DNA from: Temnothorax longispinosus
Taxonomy: Eukaryota; Arthropoda; Insecta; Hymenoptera; Formicidae
Direction of reading: 5' to 3'
DNA: 64,000 nt
NCBI RefSeq assembly: GCF_030848805.1
Contig: NC_092366.1
Coordinates: 11,637,625 to 11,701,624 of the forward strand
The notes under the pieces were generated by a model. It did not search any database, was not told the DNA's origin, and saw only the letters and a program-made list of their open reading frames with translations. Below are positions 20,725 through 32,460 of this stretch, piece by piece. Every line of letters begins with the position of its first letter. The first letter of the stretch is position 1. A program made the translations under genes and the position numbers.

Positions 20725-21906
20725 ACCTGTCGTCGAAGCGCGGATCTAGCTCGCGGCGGGTCTAGGTTCGACGGAGGCGCGGAGGGACAGAGGCAAGGTG
20801 GGTGCCGACAAAATGAAGCGTATTCGTCCGGTTTAACAAAATAACAACGTGTATTTAATAGCAAAGAACGATTATGATAGATACAATGAGTGATGTGTCG
20901 CGGGCGGCGCGCGGTAACTCGCGGTACATACGGGGCGGAGCCAGGACTTTTGGCGGCCTCGCGGGCCGAATCGCGTTACAATGAGTATCAGTACGGGCGG
21001 AGTCGATTTTCCCGGGCGGTGCGGTTCGGAGCGCGGGGAAATGGCGCGCGGCGCGGATACGCGAAGCGCGGGCAAGACCGCGGTAATTCGGCGCGGTTGG
21101 CGGCGGAATCGAGCTTAGCGCGAGATCGACCACCGAGAAACACTCGGCAGTGGCTACGAGCGGCTAGCGCGAGGAGAAACGGCGCGAGTACAGCCACCGG
21201 GAAGCGTTCGGTGGTGGCCGACTGCAAGCGTCGAGGGGTGGAGTGGTCTCCGATCGAGAAGCGCGCGGTGGAGGCAGCGAAGCGCTCTGCCCCCATTCGG
21301 ATATCCTCGGGGAGGAAGCCGGTCGTTTGTCGAGACACGCTCGACGAAGACAGAGAATGCCGGAGGCGCTCTACCTTCTTTGCGGACGGGCTTTGGATAA
21401 GCAAATGATCGCGGAAGCTGGTCGTTTGCCGAGACACGCTCGGCGAAGACAGAGAATGCCGGAGGCGCTCTACCTTCTGTCGGACTGGCTTACTGTGGAA
21501 ACTCAGGATCAGTGTGGTCGGTGAGACGGATGATCAGGAATCGCGAATTGTGCCAGCGACGCCGGGCTTATATACGCGTCGCGGCGGCGTCGCGGCGGCG
21601 TCGCGTCGTGGTGGGGGCAGCGACGGTGATCGCGAACGCCGAATTGGTGCGGCGGAACGATCGGGGATTACGGCGCCCCGACGCCGCGATCGCGCTCAGC
21701 GGTCTTCGGCCGCCTTCGACACCGCTCGGCGCGGTGAGGCGGTTGCTGCGTTAAGTCCGTTCGCGGACTTCCTGCCAATACATGCTAGCGATTAAAATAA
21801 AGTAGGCACACCGTGCCCTGTCTTCGCCTTGCGGATGGTCGGCCGGGCGGTCTCGGCCAGGTGTTCGTGTCGGGACGATGCACTTTTGGGGGTGCATCGT
21901 TACAAA
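20725..21906 (-). mobile_element. GC-rich LTR, relative of the one at 8198
   Basis: The high end (CACCGTGCCCTGTCTTCGCC ... GGACGATGCAC ... GCATCGTTACA) is homologous to the end of the LTR at 8198-9317. On the minus strand a TATATAAG box lies near 21570. It contains a ~100-bp direct duplication (GAGAATGCCGGAGGCGCTCT at about 21352 and 21451). The low end, near TGTCGTCGAAGCGCGG, is uncertain and I found no clear target duplication. There is no coding; the long Arg-rich frames are composition artefacts. Confidence 0.6.
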
Positions 21907-22790
21907 TTATATTACTGCCGGGTAAAAATAACTGTAATGCATGTGTAAGGTTGTTAAATCTTGGTAATGTCAGGTATCTGAGCAGATCGAATTCACGAAA
22001 AGCTGAAATGAGGGTGCCAAAAAACTAGATAGAACAATATCTTCTACGTTGTAATGCAGTTCTGTCCTTGAATGTCCTTAACGCACTGTACAAAGCGCAC
22101 TTGCACGAACACGTCTCATTGTGTCGAGAAAACTCGATGTGCACACACAGAGAAATGCCACAGAGAACACCATAAACGCGGGACTGCAATTAACAATCGA
22201 GCTATGCACACTGACGATAACCGCCACGTGCTCTTATAATACAATCACGACAACGTTAACTCGTGTAACCGGACGAACTTTTATCACGGTATTACCGCAC
22301 GGCACGAGTTACTGAAACACGAGGCGACACAAAAGAAATGAAGTTATGAAACAAGAGACATCCGCGTAAACTATAATGAACGAGAGTATTACCGTGAGCA
22401 CAGTTAATAAATCATTGCCGGCACGAGCCGATCTTCTCGATCGCGGCAACAGTGAGACGACCGCCGATCGCGTGACAATGAACAAGATTAGCGCAAGCGT
22501 GAAAAGTAGTGTCGAAACGCTGGGTTGTGCGCAGATAGGAATGCGGGCGCAATCGGCGCTAAACAAAACGAAATCGAAATGATTATTACATACAATTTAA
22601 ATAATATGTCGGTCAAGAAAATAGTTTACTCATTGCATATATGTAACCACTTACACTATAATCACTTAATTATATCATAAATTCACCGCTTTAATCATAA
22701 AATTGCGAAATAAATATATTGTAGTTAATTTTCTGATTTTTATTTTATTATTTTATTATATATAACATTAAAAAATAAAAATAGTTATGT
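21907..22790. other. Unidentified cargo, no gene recognised
   Basis: Sequence of intermediate GC (22020-22585) followed by AT-rich sequence up to the TIR. No frame has a recognisable domain. It may be flanking DNA captured with the kinase exons, but this cannot be shown from the window. Confidence 0.4.
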
Positions 22791-22962
22791 TGCAAAAAGA
22801 CGTTATTTGGACGACTTTAAGACGTCTTCAAAATGACGTCTTTAGATGGTCTAAGAAATGACGTCTTATAAACGTCCATTATTAGCCTCTGACGTCATGG
22901 ACCAAAAATGACTAAAAATAGACGTCATTTTGTCGTCTTCTGACGTCACTTTGCTACTTGGG

Positions 22963-24483
22963 TCTGTCTTCGAAGAACTTTCCTCTCTCTCTTTCCCAGC
23001 TTGAGCCTGCTTTCCCTTCCTTCTTCCTTTCCTTCAGCTCTTCCCAACATAGTCTCGCCAGTTCAGTTCCTCTACCCTCTAACTTTTTCTCAAATCTCCA
23101 TGCCCTCATTCTTGCTCTCCCTCTTAACCTCCTCCTTTGCAACTCTTCCCTAACAAGATACCACGGTGTTCTCCCGTCTACTCCCAAGATCCATCTGATA
23201 TACTTTTCTTCCATCCTTTCCATTCCCTCCCTTTCTCTACATCCCCGTATTTCCGCTCCATATCTTAACACCGTCCACACCAGTCTATCAAAAAGCCACA
23301 GTCTTTTTCCCCAGTCTTTCCCAAATCTCCTCTTCCCTATCCCCCAGACCTTCCCCATCACTGCGGCTTCCTTCTTGATCCTTTCCCTTATTTGCGCTTC
23401 CTGTCCTCCGTTCCTTTGAAACACGTACTCTAAATACCAAAATTCCCTCACCTCTTCTAACTCTTTTCCTTCCCATCTCCACCTTCTCTTACTATCCCTT
23501 TCTCCACCTTTCCTAAACCTCATTATTTTTGTTTTCCTCACGTTCAGTTCCAATTTCTTCCTTCCCAGGTACCCTTCTAGTCTTTCTAGCATGCTTCTCA
23601 TTTAGTCCTCGTCCTCCGCAATTAGCACTACATTATCCGCATAAGCCAAAGTATACATCCTCTTACCTCCTAGCATTATCCCTCCCCATTTAACTTTACC
23701 CATTTTCTTTTCCAAATCCGTTAGTAATACGTTGAACAGTAACGGGCTCAAAGGGCACCCCTGCCTTACCCCCCTTCCCGTCCAGAACACTTCTCCTATT
23801 TTGTTTCCCCCCTTACCCTACTTTTCGTCTCCCTTAGAATCTCCTCCGTCCTTCTCACTAGTCCTTCTCTTATTCCCCTTTCTCTCATAGCTTTTATTAG
23901 CACTCCTCTATCCACCGAGTCAAACGCCGCCTTCAGGTCCACAAAACATGCTATCAATTTTCTTCCCTTTTTCTCTAACCTTCTGTTCACCAAGTAGTTC
24001 AGCACATAGATGTTGTCTATAGTTCCCATCCCCCTTCTAAAACTTGTCTGATTCTGTGGTACTATTCTCTTTCCCTCTAACTCCTCTCTTAACCTCTCCG
24101 CCAGAATGACCGTGTACACCTTATATAAAGACGGCATTATTGTCACCCCTCTATACTCCACCCTTTTTCCTTCCCCTTTCTTTACGATTGGCGCGATTAT
24201 TCCCTCGTTCCAATTTTTCGGCCATCCTCCCCCCTTCCATATCCTGTTGATATATTTCCATGCCCAATTCTCCTACTCCTTCCCCCCTTGTTTCCAAACC
24301 TCGCCTGGAATCCCATCCCTTCCCATTGCCTTCCCATCCTTTAACTTCCTTATAACTCTTCCCATTTCTTCTAGGCTTATCTCCTCTTCCTCCTCTCCTA
24401 CCTTTTCCTCCCTTCCACCTTCCTTCCCCATCCTCACCCTTCCCTCTACTCCTCCCAACAACTTCATAAAGTGTTCTTTCCAT
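22963..24483 (-). pseudogene. LINE copy B ORF2: reverse transcriptase and C-terminal region
   Basis: On the minus strand, in order: L-K-D-G-K-A-M-G-R-D-G-I-P (24310-24400), a block with P-Q-N-Q-T-S-F-R-R-G and C-F-V-D-L-K-A-A-F-D-S-V-D-R (23796-24161), G-R-G-V-R-Q-G-C-P-L-S-P-L-L-F-N and L-A-Y-A-D-N (23602-23790), then the connection region (22954-23601). The catalytic box reads YADN instead of YADD. Frameshifts and stops separate the pieces, so the copy is inactive. R-Q-G-C-P-L-S-P and the layout fit an APE-type LINE near the R1/Jockey clades; I cannot place the clade more precisely. It continues at 16345-16896 after the 6-kb insertion. Confidence 0.85.
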
Positions 24484-24504
24484 TCTTCCTGTTCTATTCC
24501 TTCC

Positions 24505-24858
24505 TCATTTCCCCTCCTTTTTTCTCTCCTTATTTACTATCTCCCATACCTCCGCCTCCCTCCTTGCTCCCTCCACTTTTCTCTCCCATCTCTGGTACTC
24601 TTCTTCCTTCTTCCTCTTACACAGCTCCCTAAACTCCTTCCTCTTTTCTTTGTAAGCGCTGCCCTCTCTTCTTTCTTTCTTCCAATCCCTTAATTTTTTT
24701 CTTGCCTCTTTCTTCACTTCTCGACACTCCTTATCCCACCATTCCACCTTTTCCTTCTTCTTTCCCTCCATCTCCTCCTCTACCCCTTTTATTGCCTTTG
24801 TTATTCTTGCTTCCATTTCTTCCCATTCCTTATTCAACTCTTCCACTTTTTCTTCCAC
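24505..24858 (-). pseudogene. LINE copy B ORF2: linker between endonuclease and RT
   Basis: A Lys/Glu-rich frame with a W-W-D-K-E-C motif (usual in the endonuclease-RT linker of APE LINEs) and a K-x-L-R-x-W-K-K segment. It lies between the endonuclease and RT blocks on the same strand. Confidence 0.7.
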
Positions 24859-24922
24859 CTCTCTTATTTTTTCAATAAACCTCTTTGCTCTTTTCTCGTT
24901 CCACCCCCCTGCTTCTTTTCTT

Positions 24923-25699
24923 TCACTCTCTTTTTTTGCCTTCCTCCTCGTTTCCCCTTCTTAATACTATTTCCAAGGAGTGATGATCCGAGTCCACTCT
25001 ATCCCCCACTATCATGCTCTCTATCTTCTGTCTTACTTCTCCTTCCCCTATTACATAGTCAATCACCGTATCTCCTCTTCCCCCCGTGAAAGCAAACTCC
25101 CCCTCCTCGTCTCCTCTCACATTTCCATTGAAAATCTCCCATCCTCTCTCTTCTAAGCTATTTTACCAGCAACCTCCCCTCTCTGTCTATCTTCTTATCC
25201 TTTGAATTTCTTCCCCCTTCCAACCGTCCTCCGCCTCCTCTTCCTCTATCCTCCCACCTTCTTGTCCAGTCCTCGCATTAAAATCTCCCCCAATTATCGT
25301 AAACCTTCCTTCTTCTTTCTTTTCCATTATATGTCCCAACTTCTGTAAGATCTCCATCTCCTCTTTCTTTGCATATACCCCTATAATACTCCAGTTCTCG
25401 TCACCTATCCTAACCTTTCCCGCTATCAAACCCTCCCTATTTATTTCTATTTCCGTTCTCTTCTCTTTTATCCCTTTTCTTATTCCCATTATCATCTCTG
25501 CTATTGCTCTCCCTTTTTTATTCTTCTTCTTCGCCATTTGCACTCCCCATTCGTACCCTTTTGGGATCCTTCCCCTTATTCTTTCCCAGCCCTTTTCTCC
25601 TACCCAAGTCTCAACCATGACTAACACATCTTTTTTCTTCAGCCCTTTCCAGAATTCCTTATCTTTATTTTCCAAACCAGCTACGTTCCAGAATACCAT
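24923..25699 (-). pseudogene. LINE copy B ORF2: APE-type endonuclease
   Basis: The minus-strand frame begins F-W-N-V-A-G-L (endonuclease motif I) and contains V-E-T-W (motif II Glu), I-I-G-G-D-F-N-A-R-T-G (motif with catalytic D and N) and, in a second frame at 24923-25120, V-D-S-D-H-H-S-L (the SDH motif). A frameshift near 25150-25190 separates the two frames. Catalytic residues are retained but the reading frame is not. Confidence 0.85.
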
Positions 25700-26048
25700 C
25701 CTCTAAACTGACTTACTTCTCCTCTCTTCTTCTTTTCTAACCTCCGTATTACCATTCTCTACATCCCCCTTCTAACCTTTTCACCTTATATTCCCTCGTC
25801 TCCATTCCTACTCCTTTCATTCCTCCTTCTCCTTTCCTCCTCTCTCTCCCCCACTCTTCCTCCTTCCCCTCCACCTCTCTCATTCTCTCTTCTAGTTCCT
25901 CCCTCTTCTCCTTCTCTTTTTCTACTCTTTTTATATCTGTCCTGTCCGATCCCTCTCCCTCTTTTACTCCCCCTGATTTTGCCCTTCATCTCTCTTGTCT
26001 TCTTCCTTTTTCCCTTTCTCTACTTCCCAACACCTCCCTCTACTATCG

Positions 26049-27016
26049 CTGAGCATGTCTCTTACCTCATGTCATACCCACCTATTTATCCATACCTTCC
26101 CCTGCCCTATCCGCACTCTTTTACCCTCTCCCCTTGCCTTCCATGCAATTTGAATTAATCTTCTTCTTATCCTCCTTTCTTCCCATGTTAGATCTTCCTC
26201 AATCCAAGTATTTTCATCTTTCAATTTCCACTTATTTCTCATTATTCTTGCCTTCTCTTCCTCACTTCCTACTCTTACCACTGCCATACCTCCCTTCTCT
26301 CTCCTTCTCGCATCTATTTTTCTGATTTCCTCTATTTTAACCTCCACTCCTATCTTTTTCATCACCTCCTCTATTCCCCCCTTTATTCCTCCCGCATTCT
26401 CTTTTACTCCTTTTATCACAACGTTTCTCTTCCTTTCTCCCCTCTCCTTAATTTCATACCTCCTTTCCAGCATTTCCACCCTCTCCTTCCAATCAGGCTC
26501 CTCTCTCCCCTCCCCCTTTCAGTCCTCCGCTTCCTTCTGCATCTTTTCCTCCTTCGTGACCTCCCTCCTTAGACTCCATTCTCATCCCTTCCAGTTTTCG
26601 TTTCAAATTATCTATATATTCTCTTCTTAAATTCCTCTCTCTCTGTGCTCCACTTCTCCTCTCGCGCTCTTAACTCGTTCCTTATTTTCTCTACTTCCCT
26701 TCCTTGCTCCTTGAAACCCTCCCTTAACTCTTCTCTCATGCTCCTAAAAACCCTCTTTCAATTCGCTAATTATCTCCCTCAGCTCTTTCTCACCTATCTC
26801 CGTTTCCGATTTAGGCGACCTTGCCGTCATGTTGCTTCTCTTAAAAGCTACCTTCTTCTCTTCCCCCCCACTCTTATCTAAATTATCCCTCTTTCTTTTC
26901 CAAAACTTTTCTAAAGTTCCCGTGCTCCCCGTACTCCCTCTTCTACCTCTATCCTTTTCTTTTACTTTATCTATCGCTTTCTTTATCTCCGTTCCGCTTT
27001 CTTTCTCTTCGTTCAT
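26049..27016 (-). pseudogene. LINE copy B ORF1
   Basis: Two minus-strand frames (26744-27016 and 26072-26479). The first is a K/E-rich N-terminus. The second has R-K-R-N-V-V-I-K-G-V, K-I-D-A-R-R-R-E-K-G-G and I-R-R-R-L-I-Q-I-A-W-K-A-R-G-E-G, matching the RNA-binding ORF1 of this LINE type and the fragment at 15606-16328. The 5' end of the LINE is near 27060. Confidence 0.7.
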
Positions 27017-27270
27017 CTCTGCCTAACTGCGTCTCACTTCTCCCTCTACCTGTGCTACCTTTATTTCATATATAATTCTTTAAGATTTGGTTGATTAGAT
27101 CCAGCTTTATACGCAATCGAAGATCCATATGCGAAGTCTATACATGGACCATGTAGTCTGAACTCCCATAGTCAACATAGATTTAACATTGCGTTGATTG
27201 TAAAACCCCACTTGTGCTACTAACAATAAGCTGAACCTTCAATTTATAAAAAGGTTAAATTTAAAATTAA

Positions 27271-27527
27271 AAAATGTGCAGATTAGAAACTTGCACATTG
27301 CTTCCTCATCATTACATATCGCTACCATTACTCCTGTTTTATTTCGCTTATAAAGCATTCTCTATGAGGAAGCCAAATAAATACATAATAAATATTAATA
27401 ATAATTATGCATCAAATAAAATACAAGTTTCCTCATAAGAGGAGCTTTGTGAGCTAAATAAAATAGGAGCAATGGTAGCGATCTGTAATGATAGGGAAGC
27501 AATATGCAAGTTTCTAATTTGCACACT
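27271..27527. mobile_element. MITE with ~67-bp TIRs
   Basis: TGTGCAGATTAGAAACTTGC at the left mirrors GCAAGTTTCTAATTTGCACA at the right. Homology continues inward through CATTACAKATCGCTACCATT. There is no coding. Confidence 0.85.
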
Positions 27528-27621
27528 TTTTTGGATTGGTTCTGCCATGATTTGGCAACACCAATCGTCACACAGTCGATCAGTGGCCAGACTCTTACTT
27601 GAGAGTCTCTAGCTTTATCAA

Positions 27622-27860
27622 CCCGTGAAAAAAAGATTATATATAATTATATATAAATATATATGATTATAATTCATATATAATGCAATTATATATGAAT
27701 TTTGTCTCTATATGATCATTAATCATATATAATTATATATAATCATATATAAACATATACGTATAATGAGATTACATATATGTAAATATATATAATCATA
27801 TATGACCGTACATAGTCAATATATATATATATATATATATTTTTGTTTAAGTTGTCTGGG
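27622..27860. mobile_element. AT-word MITE with CCC-type ends
   Basis: Starts CCCGTGAAAAAAAGATTATA and ends in the complement of CCCAGACAACTTAAACAAAA. The interior is a patchwork of ATATATAATTATATAT and ATATATGATTATATAT words. The end at 34244 (CCCGGGAAAAAAAAGATTAT, inverted) is the same terminus. Confidence 0.6.
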
Positions 27861-27959
27861 TAGACATACTAAAATCAAACCAGTCATTCTTGACCGTTTT
27901 ATGACTTTTCTTTGAGAGTTTGAGAGATTCAGTATGCTCGCCATCTCACGATAACATGC

Positions 27960-29490
27960 AAACACCTGACACAGTTCCACTTAATATAACGTGGCCGGAC
28001 TACACTCATTGGTTCTTCGCTGAAATAAGTCAGTAGGCTTAGTCTTCTTAAGTCGTCTCAGCTGTCCTCTGATGTTTAGTAGTCGTACAGCTTCGATGTT
28101 TCGGTGATTTGCCAGGCGTAGTTCATGTCTCCTAGCTGCCTTGGTAATTTCTTCTTCAACAGTAGTAATGTTGAGATCTTTTCTAATATCTGCGTTTCTC
28201 ATGTACCAGCGGGCATTGACAATGTCTCGCAGTACTTTGTTTAGAAAGATCTGTATTTTATTGATATTTGACGCTTTGCTACAGCCCCAAACTGTATGCC
28301 ATAGGTCCAAACCGGTTTCATGATTTGTTTGAATAACATGAGTTTGTTATGGATAGACAGTTTGGATTGCCACCCTATCATCCAATATAACTTCTTTTTA
28401 ATAGACTTTAGTTGTTTAATATTGATCAGGATATGCTCTTTCCAACGAAGCTTAGCATCGAGTGTCATGCCAAGATATTTCGCTGTATTAGCATAAGGTA
28501 CGCGCTGTTGATTAAGAGTAATTGGAAGTGGGGACTCCTGTCTGTTGGTGAAATTGATATGCTGTGATTTGCTTTCATTGAACTTGATACGCCACCGTTT
28601 AGCCCAATCCGTAATCTTATTGACAGCGCGTTGGAGCTTATTAGTAGCATATCGCGTATCAGTTCCAGTCGCCAAAATTGAAGTGTCGTCAGCGTAAGTG
28701 CTATCCTAGTGGCTATCCTTGTATTTTGACATTTAGGAATATCGGCAGTGTAGAGTAGATACAGGATCGGTCCCAGTACACTGCCTTGCGGAACACCAGC
28801 TGCAATTTTCCTGAAGCTGGAGAATGCGTCTTCGTAACGGACACGAAAACATCGGTCTGAAATATACGATTCCAACAGCAAACTGAGTGCTTTTGGTAGA
28901 AACTTGCGAAGCTTGAACTTAAGTCCTTTATGCCACATTTTGTCAAAGGCCTGCGCAACATCCAAAAAGATGGCTGAACAAACTTTTTTCTTTTCGAAAG
29001 CTTTTTTGATATCCCTAATTATTCGGTGCACTTGGTCAATCGTGGAATGTTTGTCACGGAACCCGAACTGATGATCAGGAATAAGTCGTTTTTCTTTGAT
29101 TATGAGCTTAAGCCTCTTCGATAGAAGTTTCTCATAAACTTTGGAGATAACCGGCAGCAGGGAGATTGGCCTGTAAGACGCCGCTTCCTCAGGCGGTTTA
29201 CCTGGTTTTAGAATTGTGATAACTTCAGCAATTTTCCATTACTTAGGGACAAACCGCAGTCTGAACGAGGCGTTGAATATGTGTGTCAGTTTCATTATTT
29301 TGCTGAATGGTAATTCTTTCAACATTTGCACTGTGATCATATCGTAACCAGGAGCTTTCTTCGGATTTAAGTGCTTAATAGTTTCCCAAACTTCTTTAGG
29401 TGAGGCTGGAGTAATGAGCGTTTCATCTCCGCTGTCTTCAGGGGTAAGGTTTTCTTTCGCTGTCTGTCTCGGATGTGATTGAAACACTTT
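27960..29490 (-). pseudogene. Jockey-clade LINE, reverse transcriptase and C-terminus
   Basis: On the minus strand: L-N-P-K-K-A-P-G-Y-D-M-I-T (29367-29410), then I-F-L-D-V-A-Q-A-F-D-K-M-W-H and G-V-P-Q-G-S-V-L-G-P-I-L-Y-L-L-Y-T-A-D-I-P (28465-29031), then a thumb region with L-G-M-T-L-D (28241-28675). The YADD box is reached only by a frameshift near 28690, and a TAA interrupts the frame at about 29240. The VPQGSVLGP signature and Y-T-A-D-I-P fit Jockey. It is decayed and inactive. Confidence 0.9.
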
Positions 29491-30690
29491 GTCAAGATGA
29501 TCCGTGTGTACGTCACCTTTCTCCTGATTGCTTCTCGCCCAGATGTTATTGTTTTCTTGATCGGTGGAGCGTTGATAATGGGGCGTTTAATGCGTTTGGT
29601 TGCTTTCCATAGCGAATAATTGGTATTTTTATCATCAGTAAGATTTTCAAGGTAACTTGCAATTTCTTCGTTCTTGATGTCATTCAGTAATCTTTTCAGC
29701 TGCTGACTAAGATTATTGAAGATGGTTTTGTCGGCAGGATGTTTTGTCTGTTGCCATATTCTTTGTGCCCTTCGTTTATCCAATATCAACTGTTTTATTT
29801 CCAGGGGGTAATTTTTTCCTGGTACTCGCTGTTTCAATTCTGGCGTGCAGTTTTTAGCAGCCTGCTGTATTTGTTCTGTAAACAACTTTATATCATTTTT
29901 AAGTTGTTCTTTAGTTGTGAGCGGGACGTTGAGAACAACTGAGTTTTCTAAATATGCGCTAAAACCTTCCCAGTCAGTCATCCCATTGGTGAGCGCCAAT
30001 ACTGGTCGTTTAGTTATCACAGTTTCACTCAGAGTAAGAACGATAGGCGTGTGGTCGCTACTGAGATCAAATGACCTCTCTACTTTTGTAAAGCTAGTTG
30101 ATATCCCTTTGCATATGAACATGTCAATAACATCCGGGAATTTGTTCGGATCAGAAGGCCAATATGTAGGAGTTCCTTCTGATAGGACGTGACATGATAA
30201 TGTCTGAACCGCTTCATAAAGTCTTCTTCCCTTGGTAGTTATTATTCTCGAACCCCAGCTTGTGTGCTTGCTATTGTAATCACCGCCAGCCACAAACCGA
30301 CTGCCTAAAGATTGCAGAAATTCAATATAATCCTCCGCCATAATATTATGTCTTGGAGGGCTATACACTGCGGTTATATTGCACTGAAGTTTCCTGATAT
30401 AAATCCTTACGGTTGTTGCTTGGATCATTTCGGAGGATAATTTCAACTCCTCATGATGTTTAATATTTTCCTTAATTATCACTGCTGAGCCTCCTCTGCA
30501 TTTGTTGGATGGATGTGGCGTGTGATAGACTTTATATCCTTTGAATCGCACTACCGTCTCCTTGGTAAAGTGAGTTTCAGCTACAAGACAAATGTCAATT
30601 TTTTGACTGTCCAGGAACAGCGCTAATTCTAGGTTACGCTGTTTGAGGCCGTTAGCGTTCCATGCAGCAATTCGAATGGAACCTGCTATT
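29491..30690 (-). pseudogene. Jockey-clade LINE, APE endonuclease
   Basis: The best frame is 29367-30551. It has R-G-G-S-A-V-I-I, V-Y-S-P-P-R, F-V-A-G-G-D-Y-N-S-K-H (catalytic D/N pair), D-V-I-D-M-F-I and S-S-D-H-T-P-I-V (SDH motif) in the standard order, then the linker toward RT. The start of the domain lies in shifted sequence at 30551-30690. Residues look catalytically competent but the element is broken downstream. Confidence 0.9.
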
Positions 30691-32304
30691 TTATTTCTTT
30701 TTTGGAGCAGTCCTACTGCTCACAGTTTGTTGATACATAGTCATAAACATATCATTGAGCTTATCTTGCGAGGCCATGAATTGGTCAAGCCTAGCCATAA
30801 AGTTTGCCATATCATGGCATGCTGACTGTTCCGGTTGAGACTTTTCCTCATTAACTGTTTCTTTTGCAGTTTTGTTTGCATAGCATACCTTTGCAGTTGT
30901 AACGTCTGCTTTCGATTTAAATTTTTCTGCTTGGCGGGATTGTTGTGCTGCTTGAAGTTCCTTAATTGACTTTTTTTGTGAGTTTAGCACTCCCTGTTTA
31001 CCTTTTCTATTTTTATCTCGTAATCTTTGTAATTCTACGGCAACCATATAGCCTCTGTAGTTTGTTGTATGTCCTTGCCCACAATTGGCACATTTTGGCG
31101 TAGTGGAGCGGTCCTTAATACAATCTTTTGTGTAGTGGTGACCAGCGCATTTAACGCAGCGTGCAGCTTTGTGGCAATTATTTTTAACATGGGTGTATCC
31201 TTGAAATTTTTTACATTGCACTATTTTCTGATGATTTCTTCGCACAGGCTCTATGCTCACTTTTTGATTACATAGTACATTTAACGCATAGATTTTACTA
31301 ACATCCTCGTTCTTATCAAAGGCAAGTTTGAAAAGTCTTAGGGGCATTTTCACGTCACTAGTTCTATGTCTCCCGTTTTCATCTGTAGAATATCGATATC
31401 CGAGTATGTTTACTACATTGGCAATCTTGTAGTTCATTCTCATTAAGTCGTTTTTAATAGATTCCGGATCAGTCTCAGCATGAAGACCCCTTGCCATGAC
31501 TCGTATTGGTCTATTTTGCTTGTCTGAGAACGTGTACTATTCTATTTTGTTCTCATTAAACAAGTTCGAGAGTCTCCTATATTCCGCATGATCGATAAAG
31601 TTGATTTTGAACTGTTCAGGATGCGGTTGGCTAGTGATTTTAACCTTTGAATTAGCAGGTCCAATTATTTTTTCAAGATCATGATATTTGATCCCAACAG
31701 CATAGATTGGTGGCGGTGCTTGTTCCCTCATTCCTTTGTTTAGGCGCTGTTGTTCACCTTGTTTTAATGCCCCCGGTCTAATTAAAGGGGATGTTTCTGG
31801 AGAATTGGAGGCTTTCCTTTTCTTTGATGCTTTCTTGGATTTTACTAGTATGTACTCCGTTTCCTTGTTGACGTCCTTTTTCTCTCGCGCATCATCATCA
31901 AATTCTGCTTCATCAGTAGAATATGATGGATTGTATCCATCCTTTTTAAGATGACTTTGCAGCTGTGAAACCGTGACCTCCAGGTGAGCAATCCTTTGTT
32001 CCACTGCTTTTAGTTGGTTGTACAGTATTAATTCGTTAGTCGTTTTCAGCTGGCTATGTTGAATGAGATCTTGATTTTCTCTAGTCAAAGTCTGCTTTTG
32101 TTGCGTTAGAGTCGCTATTTCTTGAGGCAAAAACGACGTCTCCACCCCTTGAGGCACATCCGTCGCTTCTGGCGTAATTGTAGTTAATCCAAACAATGGT
32201 TGGCCTCCCCCAGAATCCTTGAGGCCTGTCTCCATGGAGAGTGGATTTTCCAGGTCATTGCCTGGCCTACCACCTGGGGTATTTTCCATATTTGTTTTGT
32301 CCAT
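30691..32304 (-). pseudogene. Jockey-clade LINE, Gag-like ORF1
   Basis: Two minus-strand frames (31537-32304 and 30691-31497) form ORF1. The first begins with M-D-K-T-N-M-E-N-T and contains a coiled-coil-like Gln-rich region and a P-P-I-Y-A-V-G segment. The second carries zinc knuckles, C-x2-C-x4-H-x4-C and related (A-R-C-V-K-C-A-G-H-H-Y-T-K-D-C; K-C-A-N-C-G-Q-G-H). The two should be one ORF; a stop near 31537 splits them. The 5' end of the element is near 32450, in a GGGG/CCCC-containing leader. Confidence 0.85.
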
Positions 32305-32460
32305 TGTCCATGATTTGTGTCAGTTTTGGTCCACCCCGGGAATTTTATTTCCCCGGTACCCTCTGGCAAGCCAGCGAGCATTCCCCGATCCGCCACCTGG
32401 GGAGGCGCCCAATGGGGGACTGACAACCCCACAAGGGGTCAATATATATTGAAAAAGAAC

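Larger units (their letters stand above)
16897..22962. mobile_element. 6.07-kb TIR transposon with CCCAAGTAGCA ends carrying a kinase fragment
   Basis: Left end CCCAAGTAGCAAAATGACGT and the complement of the right end CCCAAGTAGCAAAGTGACGT are nearly identical. GACGTC/TGACGT words crowd both ends (16910-17080, 22795-22955). It splits the LINE ORF2 cleanly; the target duplication is at most 1-2 bp. Cargo, in order: an inverted repeat, a TA-flanked MITE, a minus-strand multi-exon cGMP-dependent protein kinase pseudogene, a GC-rich LTR, and about 0.9 kb of unidentified sequence. I saw no transposase, so it is nonautonomous. The 111-bp MITE at 4056 has the same ends and word. Confidence 0.8.

Noticed and set aside
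20855..21795. Arg/Ala-rich ORFs on both strands
   Set aside because: Same GC-rich LTR composition effect as at 8.6-9.3 kb.
22121..22582. Host gene exons in the mid-GC stretch
   Set aside because: No frame with a recognisable domain or plausible splice sites; kept only as unidentified cargo.
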